A DNA stretch of 64,000 bases from Bacteroidia bacterium (GCA_022841465.1 JALHRL010000013.1:35657-99656); one strand, 5' to 3'; shown: positions 35,648-44,522, numbered from the stretch's first letter. Numbers and translations are program-made. Notes: generated by a model from the letters alone, not told the origin.

Positions 35648-37720
35648 ATTAAACATACATTATTTATACCTTTTTTATTGGCTTTTTCCTTAAACTTAAA
35701 AAGCCAAAGTAAATTAAATTCAGCTTATAAAGCCTTGGCTGAACACAATTACTTTACTGCTAAAAACCTTTTTCAAAAACAAAGTAAACAGCAATCAAAT
35801 TTTGCTGCACCTTATGGCTTGTCAATTGTTTTTTTACGAAACAATAATCCGTTTCATAATATAGATAGTGCTGTAAAATACGCCAACATTGCCTTTAACA
35901 GACTAGCTAATTCTGAAAAATTATATACCTCCAATGGTTTTACGGTAAATCTAACATCTATTCAAAATTTAATTGATACGCTGGCTGATATACAATTTAA
36001 TAATTGTAATACTTTAAATACAATTACTTGTTATAACGCATTTTTAAAAAACAACTATTTAGCTTCAAAAATTTATTTGGTAAATGCCGTTGAAGGCAGA
36101 GATAAAATAGAGTTAAATAATGCTGCTAAGGCAAATAATAGCGATAGTATAACTTATTTTATAATTACGCATCCACAAAGCGGCTTACTTGCAAACGCTC
36201 ATCAAATGCTTGATTTGCAGCTTTTCGAAGAAATTACCCAGCCAAATACAGAAGATAGTTACAAAAAATTTATAGCGCATTATCCCAAAAGCAGCCATCT
36301 TAACAAGGCTTACGCTGCACTAATAAGTATTTATAAAAACACCAAAAACAAGGATGGATTTTATTCTTTTATTCAAAATTACCCAAAGGCACCACAACAC
36401 ATTGATGCCTGGCGCAACTTATTTGCATTATCCGTAAAAAACTTTTCTAAAAACGAATTAGATACATTTATCACTACTTATCCGGCTTTTCCTTTTAAAG
36501 ATGATGTTTTAAAAGAGTTAGAGCTAAATAAAATTGAATTTATACCTGCAGAAAATAATGATTTATTTGGTTTTATTGATACAACCGGGAAATTTATAAT
36601 TGCGCCGATTTACGATGAAGTAAGTGATTTTAAAGAAGGCTTAGCGGTTGTACACAAAGGAGATTCGGTATTCTTTATAAACAAAGAAAATAAAAACACC
36701 TTACAAAAATATTTCACGGAAGCGCAAAGCTTTTTAAATGGCATTGCGCCTGTAAAAATAAATAATCAATGGTACTTTATAAATAGATTAGGTGAACTTA
36801 AAAGCACACCATTCCAAGAAATTAATGAAATAAACGAAAACTTTTACATAGTAAAAAAAGATGGTTTATACGGCGCAGTTAATACATTTGGCGAAATGAG
36901 TATTGAGCCCCGTTACGAACTACTTGGTGATTTTAAAAACAATACCGCTTATTACCAATTAGAAGGTAAATACGGCTTTATAAACTTAAGCGGATACCTT
37001 CATAAACCGGAGTTTGAATGGATATCAGAATTTAATGAGAATGAAATCGCCATTTACAAACTAAATAACAAATATGGTTTAATTAAAAATAATGGAGAAA
37101 AGCTTACACCACCTGATTTTGATTTAATATTAAAAACAAATAACAACATTTATGTGGTTGTAAAAAATAATCAATATGGTTTTTATTCAGGTGAAGGTTG
37201 CTTTTTAAGCGAAATTGCATTTGATTTTATAAAAGAAAAAAATGCAAATTATTATAGCAATGGCCATCAACTAAAATTAATTAAAAAGGGTGCGTTTGCT
37301 TTAACTGATTTAAATGGTAAATTAATTTTTGATTTTGGGAATTACAACGAAGTAAACTTTTTAAGCGAGGGTTTAATGCTTTTAAAAAAGAAGTTGAAAT
37401 ACGGCTATGTTGATGAAAAACTAAACATTGTTATTCCTTTTAAATTCGAATCAGCTACTGATTTTAAGGCCAACCGAGCTATTGTAACTTACAAACTAAA
37501 AAATACAATTATAAACAACAAAGGCGAAGAGCTGTATAGTTCAGAAAACGAGATTGAAATGCTTGAAAATGGGTATTTTTTAAACGAAAAAAGCAACATT
37601 TACAGCCTTTTAAACAAAGATGGCCAAGTAATAGCCGAAAATATAAAAAAGTTTCAACTCCATAAAAACTACATTATTCTTTTTCTTCAAAACAATCAAA
37701 TAAAAATACTTACCAAGTAA
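35648..37720 (+). CDS. WG-repeat protein, secreted; probable ATT start
   Basis: About 690 residues. An N-terminal TPR-like helical region (about 25-290) is followed by WG/beta-hairpin repeats, recognisable as LFGFIDTTGKFIIAPIYDEV, YGFINLSGY and YGYVDEKLNIVIPFKF. WG proteins are surface or envelope proteins of unknown role. The first standard start (TTG 35678) would cut the signal peptide in half. Reading from ATT 35648 gives KHTLFIPFLLAFSLNLKSQS, a complete signal peptide. No ATG, GTG or TTG lies between. It is divergent from the small membrane protein. Confidence 0.82.
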   Translation: MKHTLFIPFLLAFSLNLKSQSKLNSAYKALAEHNYFTAKNLFQKQSKQQSNFAAPYGLSIVFLRNNNPFHNIDSAVKYANIAFNRLANSEKLYTSNGFTVNLTSIQNLIDTLADIQFNNCNTLNTITCYNAFLKNNYLASKIYLVNAVEGRDKIELNNAAKANNSDSITYFIITHPQSGLLANAHQMLDLQLFEEITQPNTEDSYKKFIAHYPKSSHLNKAYAALISIYKNTKNKDGFYSFIQNYPKAPQHIDAWRNLFALSVKNFSKNELDTFITTYPAFPFKDDVLKELELNKIEFIPAENNDLFGFIDTTGKFIIAPIYDEVSDFKEGLAVVHKGDSVFFINKENKNTLQKYFTEAQSFLNGIAPVKINNQWYFINRLGELKSTPFQEINEINENFYIVKKDGLYGAVNTFGEMSIEPRYELLGDFKNNTAYYQLEGKYGFINLSGYLHKPEFEWISEFNENEIAIYKLNNKYGLIKNNGEKLTPPDFDLILKTNNNIYVVVKNNQYGFYSGEGCFLSEIAFDFIKEKNANYYSNGHQLKLIKKGAFALTDLNGKLIFDFGNYNEVNFLSEGLMLLKKKLKYGYVDEKLNIVIPFKFESATDFKANRAIVTYKLKNTIINNKGEELYSSENEIEMLENGYFLNEKSNIYSLLNKDGQVIAENIKKFQLHKNYIILFLQNNQIKILTK

Positions 37721-37770
37721 TTCTTAAACCGTTTTTATTTTATAACTTCGTATCATAATTTTCAACCTCT

Positions 37771-38844
37771 ATGTCAAAAATTCACAACTTTAGCGCCGGC
37801 CCGGGTATTTTACCTCCGGAAGTTTTAAAACAAGCCTCTGATGCTTGTATAAACTTTGATAACATGAATCTTTCATTGCTTGAAATCTCTCATCGCAGTA
37901 AAAATTATGTTGCGGTGATGGATGAGGCAAGACAGTTAGTTAAAGATTTATTTGAAGTTGGTGATGATTATGAGGTTTTTTATTTAGGCGGAGGTGCAAG
38001 TTTACAATTTGCAATGGTGCCTTATAATTTATTAACCGAAAAAGGTTATGCAGCTTATATAAACACAGGAGTTTGGGCAAGTAAAGCAATTAAAGAGGCA
38101 AAAATTTTAGGAAATGTAAAAGTGTTAGCCTCATCGGAAGATAAAAGTTTTACGTACATTCCTAATGGATACGAAATCCCTAGTGACGCAGATTATTTTC
38201 ACTGCACATCAAACAATACCATTTACGGAACTCAAATGAAATCGTTCCCAAAATCACCGGTTCCAATGGTGTGCGATATGAGTTCAGATTTATTTAGCCG
38301 CCGTGTAAACGCCAAAGATTTTGATTTAATTTATGCAGGTGCACAAAAAAACATGGGCCCTGCCGGAAGTACCATGGTAATGGTTAAAAAAAGCATTTTA
38401 GGTAAAAGTGGTCGTAAAATGTTATCTATGTTAGATTATCAAACACACATTAAAGGAGAAAGTATGTACAATACTCCTCCTGTATTTCCTGTTTACGTAA
38501 GTATGCTTACATTACGTTGGTTAAAACAAAATGGCGGTGTTGATTGGATTGAAAAAATAAACCAACAAAAAGCTGACTTATTATACAATGAGATTGACAG
38601 AAACTCTTGCTTTGCAGGTACTGTTGTAAAAGAAGATAGAAGCAATATGAACGTGTGCTTTTTACCAACAAAACCAGAATACGAAGCAGAATTTGATAAA
38701 ATGGCAAAAACATACAGCCTAAGCGGAATTAAAGGCCATAGAGATGTTGGTGGTTACCGTGCTTCTTTATACAATGCTTTACCATTAGATAGTGTTCAGG
38801 CCTTAGTAGATGCCATGAAAGAATTTGAAAAGAAATTTGCTTAA
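37771..38844 (+). CDS. serC: Phosphoserine aminotransferase
   Basis: A 357-residue PLP enzyme that makes phosphoserine from phosphohydroxypyruvate and glutamate. It begins HNFSAGPGILPPEVL. It has the FLGGGASLQFAMVPYN block, PLP-binding K193 in YAGAQKNMGPAG, and a C-terminal GHRDVGGYRASLYNA. Length is standard. serA follows after 6 bases, so the first two serine-synthesis steps are co-transcribed; serB is not in the window. Confidence 0.96.
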   Translation: MSKIHNFSAGPGILPPEVLKQASDACINFDNMNLSLLEISHRSKNYVAVMDEARQLVKDLFEVGDDYEVFYLGGGASLQFAMVPYNLLTEKGYAAYINTGVWASKAIKEAKILGNVKVLASSEDKSFTYIPNGYEIPSDADYFHCTSNNTIYGTQMKSFPKSPVPMVCDMSSDLFSRRVNAKDFDLIYAGAQKNMGPAGSTMVMVKKSILGKSGRKMLSMLDYQTHIKGESMYNTPPVFPVYVSMLTLRWLKQNGGVDWIEKINQQKADLLYNEIDRNSCFAGTVVKEDRSNMNVCFLPTKPEYEAEFDKMAKTYSLSGIKGHRDVGGYRASLYNALPLDSVQALVDAMKEFEKKFA

Positions 38845-38850
38845 GTTTTT

Positions 38851-39801
38851 ATGAGTAAAAAAATATTAGCCAATGATGGCATAGATGCAGTAGGAAAAGA
38901 AATGCTGGAGATGGCAGGCTTTACCGTAATTACTGAAAAAGTTGCGCAAGAAAATTTAGCAAAAGCCATTAACGATAATGCTTATATTGCTTTAACAGTG
39001 CGCAGTGCAACCAAAGTAAGAAAAGATATTATTGATGCTTGCCCGGGTTTAAAAGTAATTGGTCGCGGTGGTGTTGGCATGGATAATATTGATGTGGATT
39101 ATGCCCGCGATAAAGGTTTACAGGTAATAAATACACCCGCTGCCTCTTCTAATTCAGTAGCAGAATTAGTGTTTGCGCATTTATTTAATGCTGCTCGCTT
39201 TTTATACGACAGTAACCGCCAAATGCCGGTTTCCGGTGCTGAAAAATTTGATGATTTAAAAAAGAAATATGCAAAAGGTACCGAATTAAGAGGCAAAACA
39301 ATTGGTATTGTTGGCTTTGGAAGAATTGGACAATATGTAGCTAAAATGGCATTAGGTCTTGGTATGAAAGTTTTAGCATACGACCCATTTGTAAAAGAAG
39401 CAATAATTGAATTGGAAATTGCAGGAACAAGCAATGTAAAAGTTACTATTACTCCGGTTGATTTAAACACACTTTACCAAAACAGCGACTTTATTACCCT
39501 GCATGTGCCCGGCGGTAAATTAATTGGTAAAAACGAATTTGAACTAATGAAAAACGGAGTTGTTTTAGTAAATGCAGCCAGAGGTGGTGTAATAAGCGAA
39601 CAAGAATTAATAGAAGCATTAGATAATGGAAAAGTTGCTCATGCTTGCTTAGATGTTTTTGAAAACGAACCAAAACCTGCTGACTTTATTTTAAAGCATC
39701 CTAAAATTTCACTTACGCCTCATATTGGCGCAGCAACCAACGAAGCACAAGAAAGAATTGGTGTTGAGTTGGCTGAAAAAATTATTGCTGCCTTACAATG
39801 A
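38851..39801 (+). CDS. serA: D-3-phosphoglycerate dehydrogenase-type hydroxyacid dehydrogenase
   Basis: A 316-residue NAD-dependent D-2-hydroxyacid dehydrogenase. The NAD fold has IGIVGFGRIGQYVAKMA, catalytic Arg and Glu lie in NAARGGVISE and ENEPKPADF, and the active His is in TPHIGAATNEAQERIG. It is the short form, without the ACT regulatory domain of E. coli SerA, so feedback control by serine is probably lacking. Its position directly after serC supports the phosphoglycerate substrate. A terminator follows. Confidence 0.92.
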   Translation: MSKKILANDGIDAVGKEMLEMAGFTVITEKVAQENLAKAINDNAYIALTVRSATKVRKDIIDACPGLKVIGRGGVGMDNIDVDYARDKGLQVINTPAASSNSVAELVFAHLFNAARFLYDSNRQMPVSGAEKFDDLKKKYAKGTELRGKTIGIVGFGRIGQYVAKMALGLGMKVLAYDPFVKEAIIELEIAGTSNVKVTITPVDLNTLYQNSDFITLHVPGGKLIGKNEFELMKNGVVLVNAARGGVISEQELIEALDNGKVAHACLDVFENEPKPADFILKHPKISLTPHIGAATNEAQERIGVELAEKIIAALQ

Positions 39802-39829
39802 TATAAATCATTTTAAACTTTTCTTAATA

Positions 39830-39860
39830 AACCCGGATAAAATTTCCGGGTTATTTTTTT
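39830..39860 (+). terminator. Terminator after serC-serA
   Basis: AACCCGGA (39830-39837) pairs with TCCGGGTT (39845-39852) over a 7-base loop, followed by ATTTTTTT. It separates serA from the next gene and shows that gene must start downstream. Confidence 0.9.
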
Positions 39861-39886
39861 TAACTTTATATGAATTAAGATTAAAA

Positions 39887-40456
39887 ATGCACAGCATTGA
39901 ACCCTTTTATAATTGGAGACATTTATACGTGGCCGCAGAAGATCCACAATCACCTTTTTATAATAGGGAGTATAGCGAGTTTGAATACAGCAACACCATT
40001 TACAACTATTACATACATCCGCAATGGGATGATATTGGAAGCGAAACACTTTACATAAAAATTTTGTTTGTTGATTATGTTGAAAAATACGCTATTATTG
40101 AATTAATTGGCGAGTGGAACGATGCTATTAATAATGATATAATGTTTTTAAAACGCGATATAATTGACGATTTAAATTACATGGGCATTAACAAATACAT
40201 TATTATTGGCGAAAATGTTTTAAATTTTCACAATAGCGATGATAGTTATTACGAAGAGTGGTTTGATGATAACGAAGAAACCGGTTGGATTGCATTTATA
40301 AATTTTAGAGAACATGTTTTAAAAGAATTTCAAAATGCGCGGCTAGATTATTTCTTTTTAACCGGTGGAGAATTGGATGATTTTGAGTGGCGTAAATTTT
40401 CACCCGGGCAAGTGTTTGGCAATGTTAGCAAAATAATTAGCAAACGATTAGGGTAA
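39887..40456 (+). CDS. Conserved protein of unknown function, 189 aa, acidic
   Basis: 189 residues, soluble, unusually rich in Tyr, Trp and Asp/Glu (HNSDDSYYEEWFDDNEE). It begins MHSIEPFYNWRHLYVAAEDP and contains IIIGENVLNFHNSDDSYYEE. I recall close relatives, often near serA, across Bacteroidota; none has a known role. The frame is open back into serA (ATG 39725), but the serA terminator lies in between, so ATG 39887 is the start. TAACTTTA, a one-off TAnnTTTG, sits 19 bases before it. Confidence 0.82.
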   Translation: MHSIEPFYNWRHLYVAAEDPQSPFYNREYSEFEYSNTIYNYYIHPQWDDIGSETLYIKILFVDYVEKYAIIELIGEWNDAINNDIMFLKRDIIDDLNYMGINKYIIIGENVLNFHNSDDSYYEEWFDDNEETGWIAFINFREHVLKEFQNARLDYFFLTGGELDDFEWRKFSPGQVFGNVSKIISKRLG

Positions 40457-40524
40457 AATTTTGAGAAATAGTTTACCATTGCATAAACCAAACAACAGCA
40501 AACTATTTCAACAAAATTAATTAA

Positions 40525-40758
40525 CTATAAACCCAACATACCTCCCGAATAATCTACATAATCATCGGGCCAACCATTATTTTTATTAGCAAGTCTTGAA
40601 TTATTTGATTGACTTGAAATATCATTTTTATCGTTTACCTTTTTATTTTTTGTGTTAATATTAGAATTAAACTGTTTATTATATAAACTGGTAATACAAA
40701 CTCCAATAACAACAAATGAAGTAAACAGTAATAAAATAATTAGCAAGGTTGTATTCAT
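40525..40758 (-). CDS. Small single-pass membrane protein, 77 aa
   Basis: 77 residues: a hydrophobic N-terminal helix (about 4-25, MNTTLLIILLLFTSFVVIGV), then a very polar Asn/Lys/Ser linker and a short C-terminal patch GWPDDYVDYSGGMLGL. It has no known family. It fills the gap between the acidic protein and Hsp20, and codon use resembles neighbours. It could be a small envelope protein; coding status is likely but not certain. Confidence 0.55.
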   Translation of the reverse strand: MNTTLLIILLLFTSFVVIGVCITSLYNKQFNSNINTKNKKVNDKNDISSQSNNSRLANKNNGWPDDYVDYSGGMLGL

Positions 40759-40802
40759 AAAGCAAAGTTCTCTATTAAAACATGACTATTATTTACAGAA
40801 CA

Positions 40803-41252
40803 TTAAGAAATCTTTATCTCTTTTACCGAATTAACTTTTTCTTCCTTTTTTGGTAAAGTCACTTTTAAAATACCATTTTCATATTTTGCTTCTATCTTAC
40901 CAAAATCTATATCATCACTTACGGTAAAACTTCTTTGAAACGAACCGTAATTAAACTCTTTTCGGTAAACGGTTTTATCTTTTTGTTCAGATTCTGAATT
41001 ATGAGTACCGCTAATAGTTAACACTCCCTTGTTTAACTCAATTTTAAAGTCTTCTTTATTAAATCCGGGCGCAGATAGCTCTAATTCGTATTGATGCTCG
41101 TTTTCTGCAACATTAACTGCAGGCACAAAAGCTGCATAATCGTTTTTTAAAATACTGCCGCTAAAAAAATCTTCCAGTATACTTTTAAACGGCGAACTAA
41201 GTTGGTTGTTAGATTGACCTCCGTAAGGTCCGTTCCATTTTACTATTGTCAT
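40803..41252 (-). CDS. Small heat-shock protein, Hsp20/alpha-crystallin family
   Basis: 149 residues. The alpha-crystallin domain (about 45-140) includes YELELSAPGFNKEDFKIEL and the closing GILKVTLPKKEE, the conserved A/G-x-L-x-x-x-P-like end. It binds unfolding proteins without ATP. The start is ATG 41252 (MTIVKWNGPYGG); the frame stays open 18 codons upstream, but those residues are Cys-rich and unlike the family. The intergenic region does not show an inverted repeat of the CIRCE type. Confidence 0.93.
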   Translation of the reverse strand: MTIVKWNGPYGGQSNNQLSSPFKSILEDFFSGSILKNDYAAFVPAVNVAENEHQYELELSAPGFNKEDFKIELNKGVLTISGTHNSESEQKDKTVYRKEFNYGSFQRSFTVSDDIDFGKIEAKYENGILKVTLPKKEEKVNSVKEIKIS

Positions 41253-41392
41253 AATTACATTATTTTTATTACATAAACAACAAACTATATTCCAAAGCAA
41301 AAACAAGTGTTTAAGCGCGACATTTTTTCAAGCTTTTAACTTTTTTTTAAAAAATATTGTCAGAAATCTTTAAAACAAAATGCATTTTTGAC

Positions 41393-41406
41393 ACAAATTA
41401 ATTTGT
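41393..41406. promoter_or_regulatory. 14-base perfect palindrome, possible operator
   Basis: ACAAATTAATTTGT is a perfect palindrome 26 bases before ATG 41432. It covers a TTTG word upstream of TAACTTTA, although the spacing (12 bases) is short for a -33/-7 pair. In AT-rich DNA such palindromes can arise by chance. Confidence 0.3.
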
Positions 41407-41431
41407 ATTAAAAAGCGTAACTTTATTGCAA

Positions 41432-41938
41432 ATGAACAAGGAAATAGAATTTATAGAAATTCAAAAATTCAGGCAATGGTGGTTAATTCTTATTCTGTTA
41501 ACCATTCTGTTTACTTTTACTTACGCAGTAATTAGTCAGTTATTTTACAACACTCCATTTGGAACAAATCCTGTAAACAACACAGGATTAATTATTCTTT
41601 CAATTATTATTTTTACGTTTTGCGCGTTTATATTATTAATAAAACTTAAAACCAAAATTAACCACGAAGGCATCCTTGTGCAATTTTATCCCTTTCATTT
41701 AAAATTCAAGCTTTTTAATTGGAGTGAAATTGATAATGCATTTGTAAGAGAGTACAGGCCCATTACAGAATACGGAGGCTGGGGATTGCGAATAAGTTTA
41801 AGTGGAAATGGTAAAGCATATAATGTTTCTGGCAACAAGGGAATACAACTGGTTTTTAAAAACGGTAATAAACTTTTAATTGGTACTAAAAAACCGGAAG
41901 AGGCAGAATCTATTTTAATGAAATTGAAAGTTAAATAG
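41432..41938 (+). CDS. Membrane protein of unknown function with PH-like soluble domain
   Basis: 168 residues. Two membrane helices (about 15-37 and 50-70) are followed by a soluble C-terminal part with NHEGILVQFYPFHLKFKLF, WSEIDNAFVREYRPITEYGG and LVFKNGNKLLIGTKKPEE. This pattern is that of bacterial PH-like (YdbT/DUF-type) membrane proteins. ATG 41432 is preferred to TTG 41426. The role is unknown. It ends 8 bases into the convergent gene. Confidence 0.75.
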   Translation: MNKEIEFIEIQKFRQWWLILILLTILFTFTYAVISQLFYNTPFGTNPVNNTGLIILSIIIFTFCAFILLIKLKTKINHEGILVQFYPFHLKFKLFNWSEIDNAFVREYRPITEYGGWGLRISLSGNGKAYNVSGNKGIQLVFKNGNKLLIGTKKPEEAESILMKLKVK

Positions 41939-42320
41939 TTTTTTTTAAATTATTTAATAACCAATTAACGGCCTCTGTTTCATTAGTAAAAATTTTGGTT
42001 GGATGTGAACTAAATGTATTAGAAACTTTCAAATAAAAATTTACAACAATACGTTGGTGCAGTTCCTTTACCAAAATGGCTTCTGCTATTTTGTTGTCTG
42101 ATTTTGAAATAAATTCTTTTGCTTCTTTCGTAATGTTGTGTAATGATTGTCGGGCATCTACCAAAACCAAAACTTTTCTACTATTAGTTAATTTATTGGC
42201 AGCATCTATGTGTTTAACAGCCTCTTCTAAATCAATTGTTTTATCATTAGAAAAAAAGGTTGCCCGCAAAATCCCTTCGGGCATTAATGAAAATACAGCT
42301 GTATCTGTAACAATTTCCAT
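41931..42320 (-). CDS. STAS/SpoIIAA-like protein (DUF7793 type), unknown role
   Basis: A 129-residue soluble alpha/beta protein. DLEEAVKHIDAANKLTNSRK followed by VLVLVDARQSL and a Ser/Thr-containing helix is the STAS-like pattern of this group of small Bacteroidota proteins. It ends TNETEAVNWLLNNL. Such proteins may act as stress or anti-anti-sigma-like factors, but the family is uncharacterised. It is monocistronic and overlaps the preceding plus-strand gene tail to tail. Confidence 0.72.
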   Translation of the reverse strand: MEIVTDTAVFSLMPEGILRATFFSNDKTIDLEEAVKHIDAANKLTNSRKVLVLVDARQSLHNITKEAKEFISKSDNKIAEAILVKELHQRIVVNFYLKVSNTFSSHPTKIFTNETEAVNWLLNNLKKTI

Positions 42321-42373
42321 ACTCTAATTTATTAATTTTCTTTTAATAAAGAAGTAAATTAACAATTAGCGTT

Positions 42374-42862
42374 TTATTGCTTCACTTTTAATAGATGTTC
42401 TTCCAATTGTTCTAAATTCAATTTCTTCTCAAGAAAAAGTAATTTTTGTTTATTAGAGAAAGTAAACAAAGTGGCAGGTATTGCACCTGTCCATCCCTTA
42501 TAAATTTTATCAATAAAATCATTTCCGTTTACTTCATCCAATAACACACATTCAGTAGTAATTTTATTTTTTACTAAAAACGGATTTACCTTTTTATTTA
42601 ACTCTTCTTTAAAATCTAAAGTCACCAAAAGCACTTTAATTTTTTCATCTTTATGTTTTTCAGCAAACTCAATAAAAGCAGGTAATTCTTGAACACAAGG
42701 CTTACACCAAGTTGCCCAAAAATTAACCACATAAATAGTATCACTATTGTTATTTATACGATTTAAAAGCGCATCTATTTTATAAACACCACTTATTTTT
42801 TGCGCCTGAACACACCCAAGTATCAACAAAAAACTAATTACCCATTTTATCTTTAAACTCAT
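42374..42862 (-). CDS. TlpA-family thioredoxin-like protein, periplasmic
   Basis: 162 residues with a signal peptide (about 1-21) and a thioredoxin fold whose active site is WCKPC (C53, C56) in VNFWATWCKPC. It has a short TlpA/ResA-like layout with no other domain. It overlaps the SCO gene by 29 bases, so the two are co-translated; both handle periplasmic thiols, and a joint role in copper-site or cytochrome assembly is a reasonable inference. Confidence 0.88.
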   Translation of the reverse strand: MSLKIKWVISFLLILGCVQAQKISGVYKIDALLNRINNNSDTIYVVNFWATWCKPCVQELPAFIEFAEKHKDEKIKVLLVTLDFKEELNKKVNPFLVKNKITTECVLLDEVNGNDFIDKIYKGWTGAIPATLFTFSNKQKLLFLEKKLNLEQLEEHLLKVKQ

Positions 42863-43502
42863 ACTCCTTAAATAACACCTTTATATCTGTAATTAATCTG
42901 TTTACTTCTATACTGTCTGTCCCATCATAAAAACCTCTTATGTGCCCTTCTTTATCTACCAAAGCAAAATTTTGTGTATGAATAAAATCCTCTTCTCCCC
43001 CATTCCCTTCTTCTGCATTTAATAAATAACTTTTACGAGCCATGTTATATAACTCAACTTTACTACCGGTTAAAAAATGCCAACGTTCATCTGTAACATC
43101 ATATTTTTGTGCATGCAAAGCAAGTTGTGGAACAGAATCTGTTTCCGGATCAACCGTATGCGATAAAATTAAAAAATCAGAGTTACTTTTAAATTCTTTA
43201 TAAACTCTAACCAATTGTGTATTCATTATTGGACAAATACTTTTACAAGTAGTAAAAAAGAAATCGGTTACAAACACTTTGTTTTTTATAGTTTCATTTG
43301 TAACCGACTTATTGTTTTGATTTAAAAAACTAAAACTTCCAATAGTGTGATAGCTTGTATCATTTACTTTTAAGGCAGCTTTTGGTCCAAAATAGGGTAA
43401 AAAACGCAATGGGGCATCTTCCCTCTTATTTACATAATACCAAATTAAAAAAATAACAGGTATTAAAAAAAGTAGCCAAATTAAATTCTTTTTAAAATTC
43501 AT
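42834..43502 (-). CDS. SCO1/SenC-family copper chaperone
   Basis: 222 residues: one N-terminal membrane anchor (about 5-24) and a thioredoxin-like SCO domain. The copper ligands are C86 and C90 in TTCKSICP and H175 in DFIHTQNF. SCO proteins deliver Cu to the CuA site of cytochrome oxidase or guard against thiol oxidation. ATG 43502 is chosen over 43520, since a TACCTTTG promoter element occupies 43508-43515. It is divergent from the channel gene. No cytochrome oxidase genes are in the window. Confidence 0.92.
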   Translation of the reverse strand: MNFKKNLIWLLFLIPVIFLIWYYVNKREDAPLRFLPYFGPKAALKVNDTSYHTIGSFSFLNQNNKSVTNETIKNKVFVTDFFFTTCKSICPIMNTQLVRVYKEFKSNSDFLILSHTVDPETDSVPQLALHAQKYDVTDERWHFLTGSKVELYNMARKSYLLNAEEGNGGEEDFIHTQNFALVDKEGHIRGFYDGTDSIEVNRLITDIKVLFKEYEFKDKMGN

Positions 43503-43507
43503 ACATA

Positions 43508-43515
43508 CAAAGGTA
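43508..43515 (-). promoter_or_regulatory. -7 element abutting the SCO start
   Basis: TACCTTTG on the minus strand ends 5 bases before ATG 43502, predicting a leaderless or very short leader. It also overlaps the upstream region of the divergent channel gene. Confidence 0.45.
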
Positions 43516-43531
43516 ATCACTAAATTTACTC

Positions 43532-44467
43532 ATGGCAATTTTTAATGGAAAGAAATACAATGAAACAGAAATAGGGTTTGGTAGTAAAAATTACCGCGAT
43601 TCTGTTCGTTTTTTTAATAGCGATGGTTCTGTTAATGTATGGCGCACAGGGCTTGGTAAGCTTAATAATATTGATATTTATCATTGGCTAATCAAAATAT
43701 CGCTTAAAAATTTCATATTCCTGGTTATTACTTTTTACGCTATAATTAACATTTTTTTTGCCAGCATTTATTTTTTACTTGGTGCAAATCAGTTTGGCGG
43801 AATAACCTCTGTTTCGGCATTAGATCAATATCTTGACCTTATCTATTTTAGTTCGCAAACTATTACTACTGTTGGATACGGGCATGTTTATCCAATGGGA
43901 CACATTGCAAGCATTATTGCATCCATTCAATCGTTACTTGGATTATTAATTTTTGCCATTATTACCGGTGTTTTGTTTGGTCGCTTTTCACGACCAAAAG
44001 ACACTCTGTTATACAGCAATCATATACTTATAGCTCCCTATCGCCAAATAAAGGGGTTAATGTTTAGGGTGGCAAACAAAAAACAGTTTGAATTAATTGA
44101 AAACGAAGCCAAAGTGGTAATGACCACAAAAAACCCCGAAAATAACAAACGTGAGTTTTATACACTAAATTTAGAAATTGACCGTGTTAATTTTTTAGCT
44201 TTAAGTTGGACCATAGTTCATCCAATTGATGATAAAAGCCCGCTTTTTGGCCTTTCTATTGACGAATTAAATAAAAGAGATGTTGAAATTATTATTCTTA
44301 TAAAAGGCGTGAATGATACCTTTTCCTCATCTGTTTACTCACGTCATTCTTATAAATCCAGTCAATTTAAAGAAAACGTACGATTTATTCCGTTAAAACA
44401 AGACGTGGATAATCGCGGGAAAGTTGTTGTTTCGGTAAACGACATTCATTTACATGAAACAGTTTAG
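43532..44467 (+). CDS. Inward-rectifier-type (Kir-like) potassium channel
   Basis: 311 residues. Two membrane helices (about 62-88 and 128-150) flank the pore, with selectivity filter TVGYG at residues 113-117 and preceding SSQTITT. The C-terminal half is the cytoplasmic immunoglobulin-like IRK domain (IAPYRQIKGLMFRVANKKQF). The layout equals KirBac channels. It would pass K+ across the inner membrane, gated by lipid or pH. The start is ATG 43532, 29 bases from the divergent SCO start. Confidence 0.92.
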   Translation: MAIFNGKKYNETEIGFGSKNYRDSVRFFNSDGSVNVWRTGLGKLNNIDIYHWLIKISLKNFIFLVITFYAIINIFFASIYFLLGANQFGGITSVSALDQYLDLIYFSSQTITTVGYGHVYPMGHIASIIASIQSLLGLLIFAIITGVLFGRFSRPKDTLLYSNHILIAPYRQIKGLMFRVANKKQFELIENEAKVVMTTKNPENNKREFYTLNLEIDRVNFLALSWTIVHPIDDKSPLFGLSIDELNKRDVEIIILIKGVNDTFSSSVYSRHSYKSSQFKENVRFIPLKQDVDNRGKVVVSVNDIHLHETV

Positions 44468-44492
44468 CTTGTTAAAATTTCTTAAGTAGTTC

Positions 44493-44522
44493 TTTGGCAT
44501 TCCATTTGTATTACTAAATTTG
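44493..44522 (+). promoter_or_regulatory. Complete Bacteroidota promoter
   Basis: TTTG (44493-44496), 18-base spacer, TAAATTTG (44515-44522). The leader to ATG 44543 is about 15 bases. It drives the DUF4369-TlpA gene. Confidence 0.72.

Noticed and set aside
39725..39886. Earlier start of the acidic 189-aa protein inside serA
   Set aside because: A strong terminator at 39830-39860 lies between it and the conserved MHSIEP start, so translation from 39725 is not plausible.
40652..40834. 60-aa plus-strand ORF opposite the small membrane protein
   Set aside because: It overlaps the minus-strand 77-aa ORF, which has a clear membrane helix; the plus-strand product has no features.
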